NCBI GenBank assembly: GCA_016866255.1
Contig: VGMY01000004.1
Location: 62,001-126,000, forward strand
Length of the DNA: 64,000 nucleotides
Direction: 5' to 3'
From: Bacteroidota bacterium
GTDB taxonomy: Bacteria; Bacteroidota; Bacteroidia; Flavobacteriales_D; Crocinitomicaceae
A model generated the notes under the pieces. The model was not told the DNA's origin. It did not search any database and saw nothing but the letters and a program-made list of their open reading frames with translations. The position numbers and the translations under genes are program-made. Shown here piece after piece: positions 46,749 through 56,978 of the stretch (position 1 is its first letter; each line of letters begins with the position of its first letter).

Positions 46749-49451
46749 CTATTGTTTAACTAAGGACCATACCGCTGTGCCTAAATTGCTTTTTATCGAC
46801 ACGCGGTACATTCCAGACGCCCAGTCTTTCAACGAAAGTTCATACTGCGAATCATCCTTCAATGTTTGAACTAACATTCTTTTTCCATCCATCGAGTAAA
46901 CCTCAATAACCCCCTCTTTTACTCCTCCATTCTCAAAGGAAAGATAAACTTTGCCGTTGGAAGGATTGGGATAAAGCAACGCATTGGCAAGTCCAGTTTC
47001 ATTTAATGAAACTTGTGAACCGACCACCACTTCCAAGGTATCCCCACAACCGTTGGCATCTAATACCACCACCGTGTAGATCCCCGCAGCTAAACCGCCG
47101 ATTGAGGCAGTTGTTTGTCCTCCGGGCATCCAATAATAGGTGTAGTTCGGAGTACCGCCCGATACAGTAGCGGTAGCGGTACCATCCATTCCTACCATTT
47201 CATCGGTGGATGAGGTCGTAATGGAAACGGCAGCAGGCTGGGTAATGTTAACGTTCGTTGAAGCGGTACAACCCGCACCATCGTTAACGGTGACGGTGTA
47301 AACACCCGCCGCCAAGTTGGATATATCTTCTGACGTGCTGCCATTCGACCATGAATACGTGTAAGGAGGGGTACCACCGGCAACGGTTAAATCGATGCTG
47401 CCGTTGTTCTCACCTGCGCAAAGGTTATTGGTGCTAAATGTTAAAGGATTTAATACGCTTGCTTGGGTAATGGTCACGGTTTGATTAATCGTACATCCGT
47501 TTGCATCGGTAATGGTAACCGTATAGGTTCCGGCAGGCAAATTGCTCACCGTTGGTGTTGTAGCTCCGTTCGACCATACATAAGTTAAGGGTGCGGCCCC
47601 ACCTAACACATTGGCGGTAGCTGAACCGGAGGCCGCTCCATGGCAATCGATGTTCGTGGTAGTTGCAGTGGAACTCAGGTTGCATACCGGAACAGGAACA
47701 CATCCATTAGCAGGTGCCTGCGTGTAATTGAAGACTAAACTTGGGCAAGGAAAAAGGGTCGGGATTCCCCCATTCATCACGAGGTTAACGCCAGGTTCAT
47801 GATAAATCACATGAATGCCGCCGCTCATTACAATCGTAGCACCGGTTTTAGCATACACCGTATCAATTCCGCCTCCTGTAATCATTGTGGCTCCTGACTC
47901 TAAATAAATTTTCATGATTCCTCCATCGGTGTAGAGCGTGTCGTTTTGACAAACCCATTGAGGCGTGAAACCACCGTTCACGACCTGATAGCTGCTCACC
48001 ACATTGGAATTGGGTAAAACCGTTGGTCCAGCAAGATTAACAAGCGTTGCTGCGGCAGTATCCAAACATCCGTTAGCATCGGAAACAATAACCTGGTATC
48101 CTCCGGGACTTAGGTTATTTAAATTCGCAGAAGTTTGACCGCCACTCCAAGAATAGGTAAATGGAAAAGTCCCATTCGATACGGTTGTGTTTATCGAGCC
48201 ATTATTTCCTCCTCCAATAGGGTTACTTACCGCCAGAGCAACAGACAGGTTGCAATTCATCATTGGAGCACATCCGTTTGCAGGAGCGAGAGAATAGTCA
48301 AAGATCAAACTGGAACAAGGAAATAGCGTTGGAATACCACCGTTCATATTTAATGTAACACCGGGCTCATGATAAATTACATGAATTCCTCCCGTCATGG
48401 TGATGGTAGACCCCGTTTTGGCATACACCGTGTCTATTCCACCACCTGTGATCATCGTAGCGCCTGATTCTAAATAAATTTTCATGATTCCACCATCGGT
48501 TTGTAGCGTCTGATTTGGACAAACCCATTGGGGGGTAAAACCACCGTTCACGACCTGGTAGCTGCTCACCACATTGGAATTGGGTAAAACCGTTGGTCCA
48601 GCAAGGTTGAGGACATTGGCAGAGGCAGAAGCCGTACATCCAGCAGCATCGGTTACCGTAACCGAATACGTTCCTGGAGCAAGTCCAGATAAATTCTGGG
48701 TAACTTGGCCGCTCGACCACACATAGGTGTAAGGAGCTGTTCCATTTGCTACACTCAAGGTTACTGTTCCATTAGGAGCGCCTCCCATGGCGTTATTGGC
48801 ACTTGCCGTAGCGGTGAAGTTACAAGGTTGAACAGGCGTATATACAAAATCATCAATGCCTATAAAATCGGAATTAACGCCGTTCGGCCCCCCGTTTGGA
48901 ACGTAATAGCGAAAAGCGATTCGCCCAGAGGTGGGTGCCGCCAAACCCGAGACGCTGATGGTGTATTGGGTCCAAGTGGAAGGGTACCCCGCTGCTGTTA
49001 GGGCAGGATTTACTTCTAGCAACAAATTCGAAAAATCCCCCACGGAGGTGTTGGTCGCTCCAACGTTGGTACTCGACCCATTCGTACTCATTCGAACCTG
49101 AAGGTTATCCGGGTAAATACTACCAATTGATCTCGTAAAAAAACTAATAGAAGCCCCGTTGCTTAGGTTGAGTGTTGGGGTAAATAACCAATTGCTGATC
49201 GTAGCTGCGCCAGCAACTGCGTTAAAATTTGAAGCAATGTAGGAGTCCACCGGAGCCGAATTTTCGGGAAATACTGCAGAACTCCCCTGGACCCAATTCG
49301 GATTACTTCCAATAGGCGTACTGAGGTTTTGCTGATTCCAACCCGCGGCCGTAAGCCCGGCAACGTTGGCGAAGCCCTCATTAATGGCTTGGGAAAAAGA
49401 TGACCCTAAGGTAAAGAGGCATAAAACTGCCAAGTATAAACGTGTTTTCAT
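46749..49451 (-). CDS. secreted SprB-repeat protein with T9SS type A sorting domain
   Basis: 900 residues. Signal peptide (SSFSQA), a choice-of-anchor-J/cleaved-adhesin-type jelly-roll domain (~23-205; WLFTPTLNLSNGASISF, IGIDDFVY), then alternating SprB repeats (GTAPYTYVWSSGQ, LAPGTYSVTVTDAAGC) and two copies of a ~113-residue Gly-rich beta module, three more SprB repeats, and the C-terminal type A sorting domain (YPNPSNGKVYLSF, ASGMYRVSIKS). Expected T9SS export and attachment to A-LPS or release. It is the only type A cargo among the seven in the window. Confidence 0.92.
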   Translation of the reverse strand: MKTRLYLAVLCLFTLGSSFSQAINEGFANVAGLTAAGWNQQNLSTPIGSNPNWVQGSSAVFPENSAPVDSYIASNFNAVAGAATISNWLFTPTLNLSNGASISFFTRSIGSIYPDNLQVRMSTNGSSTNVGATNTSVGDFSNLLLEVNPALTAAGYPSTWTQYTISVSGLAAPTSGRIAFRYYVPNGGPNGVNSDFIGIDDFVYTPVQPCNFTATASANNAMGGAPNGTVTLSVANGTAPYTYVWSSGQVTQNLSGLAPGTYSVTVTDAAGCTASASANVLNLAGPTVLPNSNVVSSYQVVNGGFTPQWVCPNQTLQTDGGIMKIYLESGATMITGGGIDTVYAKTGSTITMTGGIHVIYHEPGVTLNMNGGIPTLFPCSSLIFDYSLAPANGCAPMMNCNLSVALAVSNPIGGGNNGSINTTVSNGTFPFTYSWSGGQTSANLNNLSPGGYQVIVSDANGCLDTAAATLVNLAGPTVLPNSNVVSSYQVVNGGFTPQWVCQNDTLYTDGGIMKIYLESGATMITGGGIDTVYAKTGATIVMSGGIHVIYHEPGVNLVMNGGIPTLFPCPSLVFNYTQAPANGCVPVPVCNLSSTATTTNIDCHGAASGSATANVLGGAAPLTYVWSNGATTPTVSNLPAGTYTVTITDANGCTINQTVTITQASVLNPLTFSTNNLCAGENNGSIDLTVAGGTPPYTYSWSNGSTSEDISNLAAGVYTVTVNDGAGCTASTNVNITQPAAVSITTSSTDEMVGMDGTATATVSGGTPNYTYYWMPGGQTTASIGGLAAGIYTVVVLDANGCGDTLEVVVGSQVSLNETGLANALLYPNPSNGKVYLSFENGGVKEGVIEVYSMDGKRMLVQTLKDDSQYELSLKDWASGMYRVSIKSNLGTAVWSLVKQ
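47701..48040 (-). repeat. second copy of internal 340-bp module
   Basis: Within the type A cargo gene. Codes for a Gly-rich module (QVVNGGFTPQWVC, TGGGIDTVYAKTG, GGIPTLFPC) nearly identical to that at 48271-48610; the offset is exactly 570 bp. Confidence 0.95.
48271..48610 (-). repeat. first copy of internal 340-bp module
   Basis: Upstream (N-terminal) copy of the module at 47701-48040. The 48537-48605 part is almost base-for-base identical to 47967-48035, indicating a recent duplication or gene conversion. Confidence 0.95.
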
Positions 49452-49520
49452 AAGGTTAAGTTTAACTTAAAGTTAACTTAAAATCATGAAAGGAAAGAAA
49501 AAACGGAGCTTTATTCTTGG

Positions 49521-50600
49521 CTACTTCAAATAGCGAAAATCTTGTCCAGCTTTAATAGATTTGACGGTCTCGAAGATCAACGCAATGCAGGACTCTACAT
49601 CTTCTTTTCGCACCATTTCAACCGTAGTATGCATGTAACGCAACGGCAAGGAAATCAGCGCACTTGTAACCCCTTCGTTGGAATAGGCAAACGCGTCCGT
49701 ATCCGTTCCAGTAGACCGTGAAACCGCTGCCCTTTGATAAGGAATCTTATTTTTCTCGGCTACTTTGATGATCTGTCGCAAGAAATTGTTTTGCACCGCG
49801 GGACCATAGGTTAATACAGGGCCTTCGCCCGACTTCTGGTCACCGTTTTCAATTTTACTCACCATGGGCGTTCCCGTATCGTGGCAAACATCGGTAATGA
49901 GGGCCAAATCAGGCTTGATTCGATGGGCAATCATTTCCGCGCCTCTTAATCCAATTTCTTCCTGAACGGCATTCACCACATAAAGGCTGTAAGGCAAACT
50001 CACTTTTTTCTCTTTAAGTAAGCGAGCCACTTCCGCAATCATGAATCCCCCAACCCTATTATCCAGAGCCCTTCCTACATATCGGTTTTTATTCAACACC
50101 ATGAATTCGTCCTCAAAAGTTGCCACACAGCCCACGTGTACCCCTAATTTCTCCACTTCTTCCTTGGTAGAACATCCGCAATCTAAAAAGATATTCTTCA
50201 TCGAAGGTGGATCATCTTTTGTGTGACGCATATGAATTGCTGGCCAACCAAATACCGCACGAACGATCCCTTTATCAGTATGAATATTAATGCGCTTTGA
50301 AGGAGCAATCATGTGGTCGGAACCCCCATTTCGTCGCAGATAAATAAAACCATCGCTGGTGATATAATGTACAAACCAGGAAATTTCGTCGGCATGCGCT
50401 TCAATCACGACCTTATAGGGCATTCCCGGGTTAATGATCGCAGCCACGGAACCGTAATTATCCACGATGAACTCGTCGGCATAGAGCCGCATGTAATCCA
50501 TCCATAACTTTTGGCCGGGAGATTCAAACCCTGTTGGACTTGCGTTATTTAAATATTGTTCTAAAAACTTTTCTGATTTGGGAGTGATTATTTTTTTCAT
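49521..50600 (-). CDS. M42 family metallopeptidase
   Basis: 359 residues from the ATG at 50600. The longer in-frame ORF from 50723 runs back into the neighbouring gene with no homology. M42 aminopeptidases form large tetrahedral cytosolic complexes. Co-catalytic metal residues are seen: VIEAHADEIS, GRALDNRVGG, VQEEIGLRGAE, TDVCHDTGTP, and a final His in RYMHTTVEMV. Located 2 bases after the stop of the large DUF7948 protein gene, so cotranscribed with it. Confidence 0.93.
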   Translation of the reverse strand: MKKIITPKSEKFLEQYLNNASPTGFESPGQKLWMDYMRLYADEFIVDNYGSVAAIINPGMPYKVVIEAHADEISWFVHYITSDGFIYLRRNGGSDHMIAPSKRINIHTDKGIVRAVFGWPAIHMRHTKDDPPSMKNIFLDCGCSTKEEVEKLGVHVGCVATFEDEFMVLNKNRYVGRALDNRVGGFMIAEVARLLKEKKVSLPYSLYVVNAVQEEIGLRGAEMIAHRIKPDLALITDVCHDTGTPMVSKIENGDQKSGEGPVLTYGPAVQNNFLRQIIKVAEKNKIPYQRAAVSRSTGTDTDAFAYSNEGVTSALISLPLRYMHTTVEMVRKEDVESCIALIFETVKSIKAGQDFRYLK

Positions 50601-50602
50601 AG

Positions 50603-53600
50603 TTATTTCATTAAGGTAACATTCCCTTTTGTGATTTTTTCCAAGCCGCCGTAGCAGGTAACCTGTAAATAAAAGTCGTAGACATCGGGATCCAATTTCC
50701 TTCCTTGGTAAATACCATTCCACCCGTAATTGACATCAGTGGACTCAAAGACCAACTCCCCCCAGCGGTCAAAAACTCGGAAAAGCATTTTCTCGACAAA
50801 TAAACCCCTCACGTACAGCACATCGTTGTTGCCATCGTTATTCGGAGAAAAGGCATTCGGTACATATACATAGGGCAATTCGCAAATAATTTCATACACT
50901 TTAACTTCCGCAGTGTCGCTTACGGAACAGACCCCATCGGAAACAATCAAGGTAAAGACCGTAGTTACGTTAACCGTAGCTTGCGTGTTTTGAGCGTTGG
51001 AATTTAGAACGCCGGTTGATGGAAGCCATTGATAAATAGGATAGCCTGAAGGACTTCCAAAAAGCGACACCGTAGTACCCGGGTTGACAATCGGGGGGAC
51101 TACCGATGCTTGAACAAGGCCAGGATTGATGTAGGAAACAAAAACGTAGGCAGAGTCCTCGACAATACATCCGTTGGAACTCGTCGCTTGTAAATAAAGA
51201 TATTGTGACGCGGAAGGCACAATGTTTACCGAAGACTGATTGCTGGGTCCTTGAAGAATGTTAGAAGGTGACCAAACATACGAAAACGTTTCTTGAGAAC
51301 TGTTAACGGCATTGTATAACGTTGGAGAGTTCAAACACACGGAATCAGGACCACTAATATTTACAGATTCCGAGAAAACCTGTATCTCAACAGAGTCCGT
51401 GTAAAAACAATTCCCATTGTCCGCACTTAAGTAGAATACAGCATTTGTGGGAACCAATATCTCAAGGGAGGAATCAGCGACACCAGCATTCAGCGTATCG
51501 TTGAACAGGTTATTGCTCGACCAAATAAAATTATTAGCTCCTCCAAGTATATTCGAAGGCAAAAGCACCAACGAGCTATCTGTACAGAGGTATAAGTTAT
51601 TCGGAAGGTTGAACGAAACGTTGGGATAAACGTTGATAACCACAGAACTCGTATCCGAGGCATTGCACACGGTATCGAGCACAATTAATTCCGTAGTGTA
51701 TTGGCCCGGTTGAACGAAGGTAACCTGGGGTTCAAAATTTACAGAATCCACCGTTCCGTTGCCAAAATCCCAATAAAAATTGGTCGTGGCGGTTGAAGAA
51801 TTGTTGAAATTGATGGTCACCGGGCTGCAACCGTTTTGAGGACTTGGTTGATAGGCCGCAACCACAGGAACGCCAAACTCCACATAAATGCTGTCGGTTT
51901 TGGAACAATACCCGTTAGAAGCCGAAGCATAATACCAACCAGGATTGCTACTTGTAACAAGGTAATTAGGGTCGTTGGGACCGGAGTTGATGGGAGGGGT
52001 AAATGACGAATTCGTAGCCCATAGGTACTGACTTGGAGCGCCATTGGTATTGATGGTCAACAAATAAGGATTGTTCGAACACAAAGCGGCGGTGTCCAAT
52101 AAGGTGAAATTGACGGAGTCCAATACCGTAATAGTTGTCATGGCCGTATCGGTTAAGGCACAGACACTGTCGGTAACGTATAAGTACACCTGATAAACTC
52201 CCGGATTTTGATACGTGATGGTTGGATTAAAGATGCTAGAACTCGTATTATTATTTCCAAAATCCCACAAATAATCATCGTTGATGGAAGAAAAATTATT
52301 GAAGGTAACCTGCAAGTCTTCACAACCTATGGTTTGGTTGGCGATAAATTGTGCTGAAGGAATCAGGTCAAAATCGAACTTAAAGATAAGGTTATTACAA
52401 TTTGAACTATTGTTCTGACTGGAGTAAGCCCCTGGAGTTGTAGGAAAATCGCTAAAACCACCGCATCCACCGCAAACGGATTGATATACAACCCCGTTTT
52501 TATCGAAGCGGCTTGTGCCACCATCGACGTGCTCTGTAGAACTGTTACCGCCCATGTAAGTCGCGTAAAGCAAACTTAAAAAATCATGTTCCAATACCAT
52601 AAGGTAAAAATCGAAACCTGTGGTATTTGGCTGATAAGCGTTTCCCGAAACAGGCATTCCCGATAGCGGAACGTTCTGTAAAATATTGGCCCCCCAACCG
52701 GAAATGTAAATGTTTCCGCAAATGTCCACCAAGAAAGCTGCGGGCGAGATATTGATTTGGCTACTGCCATTTCCAATTATCGTTGAAGCCATATTGGTCG
52801 ACAGGTTGTTCGACATTTTGATAACAAATTGACTGGAATTGGAATTCGTATAGGGGGCATTCCACGTTGGAAAAATCCCACCTTCCGATTGGCCCAATAC
52901 AAATACATTATTATCCCGATCCACCTCCACAAAAAAGGCCTGATCGTACTGAGCCCTTCCCAAATAAGACCCAGCGGTAATGGAAGTGCCAGATGGATTC
53001 AATCGAATGACAAAACCGTCGGTTTTTCCTCCCTGATAATTGGCCCAAAGACCACCTACCGTGCCCGGAAAATTGGAAGAAGAAGTTCCTCCACAAGTTA
53101 AAATGTTGTTCAGCGTGTCCACTTTCACGGAATAGCAAGCATCGTTCTGAGTTCCTCCTAGATAGGAAGAAAATTGTACATTCGTCAAGCTCGGATTCAT
53201 CCGAAAAATGACTCCGTCTTGACCTCCTGCATTAGAAGGCTGAAAGGCATTCTGAACTGGAAAATTGAGTGACCTGGAGCAACTTGCCACCAATACATTA
53301 CCGTTTTGATCTAAGGATATTTCACCTCGAAATTGATCGCCGTAATTCGTCGTTAATGAATCGTACAGGGCTGGATTATTATAAGGTAGCGAACTAATCT
53401 TGTAATTCACTCCATCATTCGCACTTCCACCGAAGTACGTTGAAGCCAACAGGTTTTGACCGTTGGAACTGATTTTGGAGACGAAAAGGTCGGTTCCTTG
53501 CGTTAAGAAATAAACCCCATTGAAAAAAAAATTAGCATTGGCTACTCCCCCAGCATGGCTGCTTTGAACCGCTCCGGCCGTGGTTGGAAAATCAATGCTG

Positions 53601-54682
53601 GAAGTTGCTCCGAAAATTAAAATATTGTTCAATGAATCGCAAATCATGCTGTTTGCGGTTTCCGTGCCTTGCACCATGTCGCCCCCACCCAAAAAGGTTG
53701 ACCAAAGCAAGGCGGTTCCGGTTGGATTGAATTTGGTGATGAACACATCGGTAATCCCGTAGTTTCCACCGATTGCAGAAAAATTCCCCACAGGATCGTA
53801 AGCACTCGGATTGGGAACGGGAAAAGCGTTTCCGTAAACCATTCCACCTGAATATGCCTCACCGTTTTGTCCATAAGTAGCCGTCATGCCAAAGTTGTCG
53901 GAAACCGCACCATTGTAAGTGGCAAAAACCAATGTGGGGTCAATGAGCAACGGCAAAGAATGGTCATAGGGGCCCAGTTTAAACCGCACCTCATCTCCTT
54001 TAACGTTGAAAATACACGTGATGGGAATGCGCATTCCATCTTTTTCTTGGTAAGCCTTCAGCTGTTCCTCGGATACGGTTCCTAAGGGAGTTTTTACGAT
54101 CAAAGAACCCTTTCGATTGACAGAAATTGAGCTTTGCCCCCTATACTGCATTATAATTTCCTCAGGATTGGCCCCTGGGTGCACTTTAAATCCGTACTCA
54201 TGCTTAGGTCCGTCATTAATTAACAATAAATCGATCCCCGAGTAGAGGGCTTTTCGGACCACTTGTTTGTACCCGTAGACGCCACTTGCCCAACGAGAAG
54301 AATCCTTCCCAATAAAGTAATTTTGATAATGGTTTGTTTTTCCATAAAAATCTGATCCGAGGTATTCCTGAGCGTTTAAAAACCGCACTTCAACGAGGTG
54401 CTGCTTGATGCTTGGTTTTTTTTCTTTCATCCCTTTTTGATGCTCATGGCTGTGGTTCATCGCACTCAAATCCTGCAGATGGTACAACATTCGATCCTTC
54501 ATTATCCACCATTTACCGCCTTCTTTTTCTGCCTTGAAAAGAACCTCCGAAGGCCATTGACCCTTATTTTCAAAAAATTCAATTGCTCTGGGACTTGATA
54601 TCGGTTGAAAATTCCCACGCTCCTTTTGTGCAAATGACAGCGGGATAATCAACAAAATAAAGCAACACAGAATATTCTTCAT
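50603..54682 (-). CDS. DUF7948/PKD protein with T9SS type B sorting domain
   Basis: 1,359 residues from the ATG at 54682, which starts the signal peptide (MKNILCCFILLIIPLSFAQ); ATG 54727 would extend it oddly. N-terminal DUF7948-like domain (FFENKGQWPSEVLFKAE, HEYGFKVHPGANPEEI, ~20-240), then beta-propeller-like SBBP-type repeats (WSTFLGGGDM, STYFGGSANDG, SSYLGGTQNDA, ATYMGGNSSTE), several PKD domains (YLWDFGNNNTSS; FYWDFGNGTVDS) and the type B sorting domain (YVPNAFSPNNDGNNDVLYV, FDRWGELVFES, DVYDFYLQV). The longest cargo protein in the window; probable surface adhesin or glycan-interacting protein. Confidence 0.92.
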   Translation of the reverse strand: MKNILCCFILLIIPLSFAQKERGNFQPISSPRAIEFFENKGQWPSEVLFKAEKEGGKWWIMKDRMLYHLQDLSAMNHSHEHQKGMKEKKPSIKQHLVEVRFLNAQEYLGSDFYGKTNHYQNYFIGKDSSRWASGVYGYKQVVRKALYSGIDLLLINDGPKHEYGFKVHPGANPEEIIMQYRGQSSISVNRKGSLIVKTPLGTVSEEQLKAYQEKDGMRIPITCIFNVKGDEVRFKLGPYDHSLPLLIDPTLVFATYNGAVSDNFGMTATYGQNGEAYSGGMVYGNAFPVPNPSAYDPVGNFSAIGGNYGITDVFITKFNPTGTALLWSTFLGGGDMVQGTETANSMICDSLNNILIFGATSSIDFPTTAGAVQSSHAGGVANANFFFNGVYFLTQGTDLFVSKISSNGQNLLASTYFGGSANDGVNYKISSLPYNNPALYDSLTTNYGDQFRGEISLDQNGNVLVASCSRSLNFPVQNAFQPSNAGGQDGVIFRMNPSLTNVQFSSYLGGTQNDACYSVKVDTLNNILTCGGTSSSNFPGTVGGLWANYQGGKTDGFVIRLNPSGTSITAGSYLGRAQYDQAFFVEVDRDNNVFVLGQSEGGIFPTWNAPYTNSNSSQFVIKMSNNLSTNMASTIIGNGSSQINISPAAFLVDICGNIYISGWGANILQNVPLSGMPVSGNAYQPNTTGFDFYLMVLEHDFLSLLYATYMGGNSSTEHVDGGTSRFDKNGVVYQSVCGGCGGFSDFPTTPGAYSSQNNSSNCNNLIFKFDFDLIPSAQFIANQTIGCEDLQVTFNNFSSINDDYLWDFGNNNTSSSIFNPTITYQNPGVYQVYLYVTDSVCALTDTAMTTITVLDSVNFTLLDTAALCSNNPYLLTINTNGAPSQYLWATNSSFTPPINSGPNDPNYLVTSSNPGWYYASASNGYCSKTDSIYVEFGVPVVAAYQPSPQNGCSPVTINFNNSSTATTNFYWDFGNGTVDSVNFEPQVTFVQPGQYTTELIVLDTVCNASDTSSVVINVYPNVSFNLPNNLYLCTDSSLVLLPSNILGGANNFIWSSNNLFNDTLNAGVADSSLEILVPTNAVFYLSADNGNCFYTDSVEIQVFSESVNISGPDSVCLNSPTLYNAVNSSQETFSYVWSPSNILQGPSNQSSVNIVPSASQYLYLQATSSNGCIVEDSAYVFVSYINPGLVQASVVPPIVNPGTTVSLFGSPSGYPIYQWLPSTGVLNSNAQNTQATVNVTTVFTLIVSDGVCSVSDTAEVKVYEIICELPYVYVPNAFSPNNDGNNDVLYVRGLFVEKMLFRVFDRWGELVFESTDVNYGWNGIYQGRKLDPDVYDFYLQVTCYGGLEKITKGNVTLMK

Positions 54683-54745
54683 CGAGTTAAAAATACAGAT
54701 TAAAATGGGATGAAACAAGAGCACCAAAACACGCGATGAAATTTA

Positions 54746-54753
54746 TACTTTTG
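54746..54753 (+). promoter_or_regulatory. candidate -7 element for the flavoprotein/M16 operon
   Basis: TACTTTTG is an exact TAnnTTTG match ending 25 bases before the ATG at 54779; no obvious -33 TTG. Confidence 0.4.
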
Positions 54754-54778
54754 TAGGTATTGTAGCATAACCTCTGCC

Positions 54779-55723
54779 ATGAACCGAATCTGTACTCTAT
54801 TTGATGTCCAATACCCTATAGTTCAAGGAGGTATGATTTGGTGTGCTGGTTGGAAATTAGCTTCCGCCGTCTCAAACGGAGGGGGTTTGGGTCTGATTGG
54901 ATCGGGATCTATGTACCCCGATATATTGCAAGAACACATCCTTCGATGCAAAGAAGCCACAAACAAACCTTTTGGCGTAAACGTCCCCTTACTATATCCC
55001 AACATTGAAGAGCATATTTCCACCATAATCCGACATAAAATCCCTGTTGTTTTTACTTCTGCAGGCAGTCCAAAAACCTTTACCTCACAACTGAAAGCTG
55101 AAGGAATTAAAGTGGTTCACGTAGTTTCCTCGCGCAAATTCGCGCTGAAGGCCCAAGAAGCAGGGGTGGACGCAGTAGTAGCGGAAGGATTTGAAGCAGG
55201 GGGGCATAACGGTCGTGAGGAAACAACAACCTTTTGCCTGGTTCCTTCTGTCTGTGAAGCCCTCGAAATTCCTGTCATTGCCGCGGGTGGGATTGGAAGT
55301 GGAAAATCCATGCTGGCAGCGATGATCCTTGGTGCAGAAGGCGTACAAATCGGAAGCCGTTTCATTGCCACACCGGAATCGAGCGCGCATGAAGCGTTTA
55401 AATCCATGATACTAAATGCCGAAGAAGGCGATACAAAACTTACCCTGAAAGAACTTACCCCCGTTCGACTTCTTAACAATCCATTTTATCAAGAAATTGT
55501 CCGGCATTATGAGAACCATGCGAGCGCGGAAGAACTTGCTGCGCTGTTGGGTCGAGGTCGTGCTAAAAAAGGAATGTTCGAAGGTGATCTCGAGCAAGGG
55601 GAATTGGAGGTTGGTCAAATTTCATCCATGATACGAGCTATTAAACCTGCAGGAGATGTCGTTCGTGAAATTTGGCAAGAGTACTCGCATGAACTTAAAA
55701 ATATTGAACGCTTAGCCAAGTAA
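54779..55723 (+). CDS. nitronate monooxygenase/FabK-like flavoprotein
   Basis: 314 residues of an FMN TIM-barrel family: YPIVQGGMIWCAGWKLASAVS at the N-terminus, GFEAGGHNGREETTTFCLVP and AAGGIGSGKSMLAAMILGAEGVQIGSRF for FMN phosphate binding. Members are nitronate monooxygenases (oxidise nitroalkane anions) or enoyl-ACP reductases (FabK). The AGGH motif is common to both, so the exact reaction is open. The M16 peptidase gene starts one base after its stop, so they share a transcript. Confidence 0.88.
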   Translation: MNRICTLFDVQYPIVQGGMIWCAGWKLASAVSNGGGLGLIGSGSMYPDILQEHILRCKEATNKPFGVNVPLLYPNIEEHISTIIRHKIPVVFTSAGSPKTFTSQLKAEGIKVVHVVSSRKFALKAQEAGVDAVVAEGFEAGGHNGREETTTFCLVPSVCEALEIPVIAAGGIGSGKSMLAAMILGAEGVQIGSRFIATPESSAHEAFKSMILNAEEGDTKLTLKELTPVRLLNNPFYQEIVRHYENHASAEELAALLGRGRAKKGMFEGDLEQGELEVGQISSMIRAIKPAGDVVREIWQEYSHELKNIERLAK

Positions 55724-55724
55724 A

Positions 55725-56978
55725 ATGCTTCACTTTCATCGTTTTCAATTATCAAACGGTTTAACGGTAATTTTTCACCAGGATAAAACTACTCCTATGG
55801 CCGTCGTCAATACCTTGTACGACGTAGGAGCCCGCGACGAAGACCCCTACCATACCGGTTTCGCCCATTTATTCGAACATCTCATGTTTGGTGGCTCGGT
55901 AAATATCCCTGATTTTGACAGCCCCTTGCAACGCGCCGGAGGAGAAAGCAATGCCTTTACGAGCAATGACATCACCAATTATTACGACGTACTTCCGTCC
56001 CAGAATATTGAAACCGCCCTGTGGTTGGAAAGCGATCGAATGCTGTCATTGGCCTTCTCCGAAAAAAGCCTTGAAATACAGCGAAGCGTTGTCATCGAAG
56101 AATTCAAACAGCGATATCTAAACCAACCTTATGGAGATGTATGGTTAGCACTTCGCCCCTTGGCCTACCAAGTTCATCCCTACCAATGGGCGACCATCGG
56201 AAAAGAGATTTCGCACATTGAAGACGCGACCATGGACCAGGTGAAGCACTTTTTCAAAACCTATTACCATCCATCGAATGCCATTTTAACAATTGGCGGA
56301 AATTTTGAACATGCGCAAATCGAAGACTTGGTGCAAAAATGGTACGGAGACATTCCTGGCAAAAACAAACCGGCTCGAATGCTCCTGCGTGAACCACAAC
56401 AAACGGAATACCGTACCCTTACCTTGGAACGCAAGGTACCAACTGCCGCTTTTTACTATGCCTTCAAAATGGCGGAACGTAAATCAGCGGGCTATTATTT
56501 AGCCGATGTGCTTTCGGATGAAATCGGGAAAGAAAAATCCGGGCAACTCGACCTACAACTTAAGAAGGAAAAAGGATTGGTATTGGAAATTTCAGCTTAC
56601 ATCCTTGGTTCAATCGATGAAGGACTGTTCATCGTTTCGGGAAAATTGGTGCCCGGAAAATCCTTCGAAGAACTCGATGCTGCCCTATGGCAGGTGCTTG
56701 AAAGCTTCAAATCCAAGCCCATTTCGGAGAACGATTTACAGCGTTTACGCAGAAAAGCCAAAACTTCCCGAGCCTTCCAAGAACAAGGATTGCTCAACCG
56801 TGCGATGAATTTGAGTTTTTTCGAACTGCTCGGCGATGCCGAAGGAATCAACCAAGAAGAAGCCATTTACAACAGCATCAACGTTGCAGAGCTCCTAGCT
56901 TGTGCAAAGGAATTATTCAAGGCCTCCAACTGTTCAAGGTTATTTATCAACCCCTCCCAGATTTCCCATGAAGCCTAA
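55725..56978 (+). CDS. M16 family zinc peptidase, catalytic subunit
   Basis: 417 residues; contains the inverted zinc motif HxxEH in GFAHLFEHLMFGGS, with the downstream Glu in VVIEEFKQRYLNQPYGD. This is the active half of an M16 heterodimer like mitochondrial processing peptidase beta. No signal peptide, so the location is cytosolic or uncertain. The partner gene overlaps its end by 11 bases. Confidence 0.93.
   Translation: MLHFHRFQLSNGLTVIFHQDKTTPMAVVNTLYDVGARDEDPYHTGFAHLFEHLMFGGSVNIPDFDSPLQRAGGESNAFTSNDITNYYDVLPSQNIETALWLESDRMLSLAFSEKSLEIQRSVVIEEFKQRYLNQPYGDVWLALRPLAYQVHPYQWATIGKEISHIEDATMDQVKHFFKTYYHPSNAILTIGGNFEHAQIEDLVQKWYGDIPGKNKPARMLLREPQQTEYRTLTLERKVPTAAFYYAFKMAERKSAGYYLADVLSDEIGKEKSGQLDLQLKKEKGLVLEISAYILGSIDEGLFIVSGKLVPGKSFEELDAALWQVLESFKSKPISENDLQRLRRKAKTSRAFQEQGLLNRAMNLSFFELLGDAEGINQEEAIYNSINVAELLACAKELFKASNCSRLFINPSQISHEA

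Noticed and set aside
56902-56967. Upstream start of the second M16 gene
   Set aside because: Lies deep inside the partner gene; ATG 56968 gives a normal short overlap.
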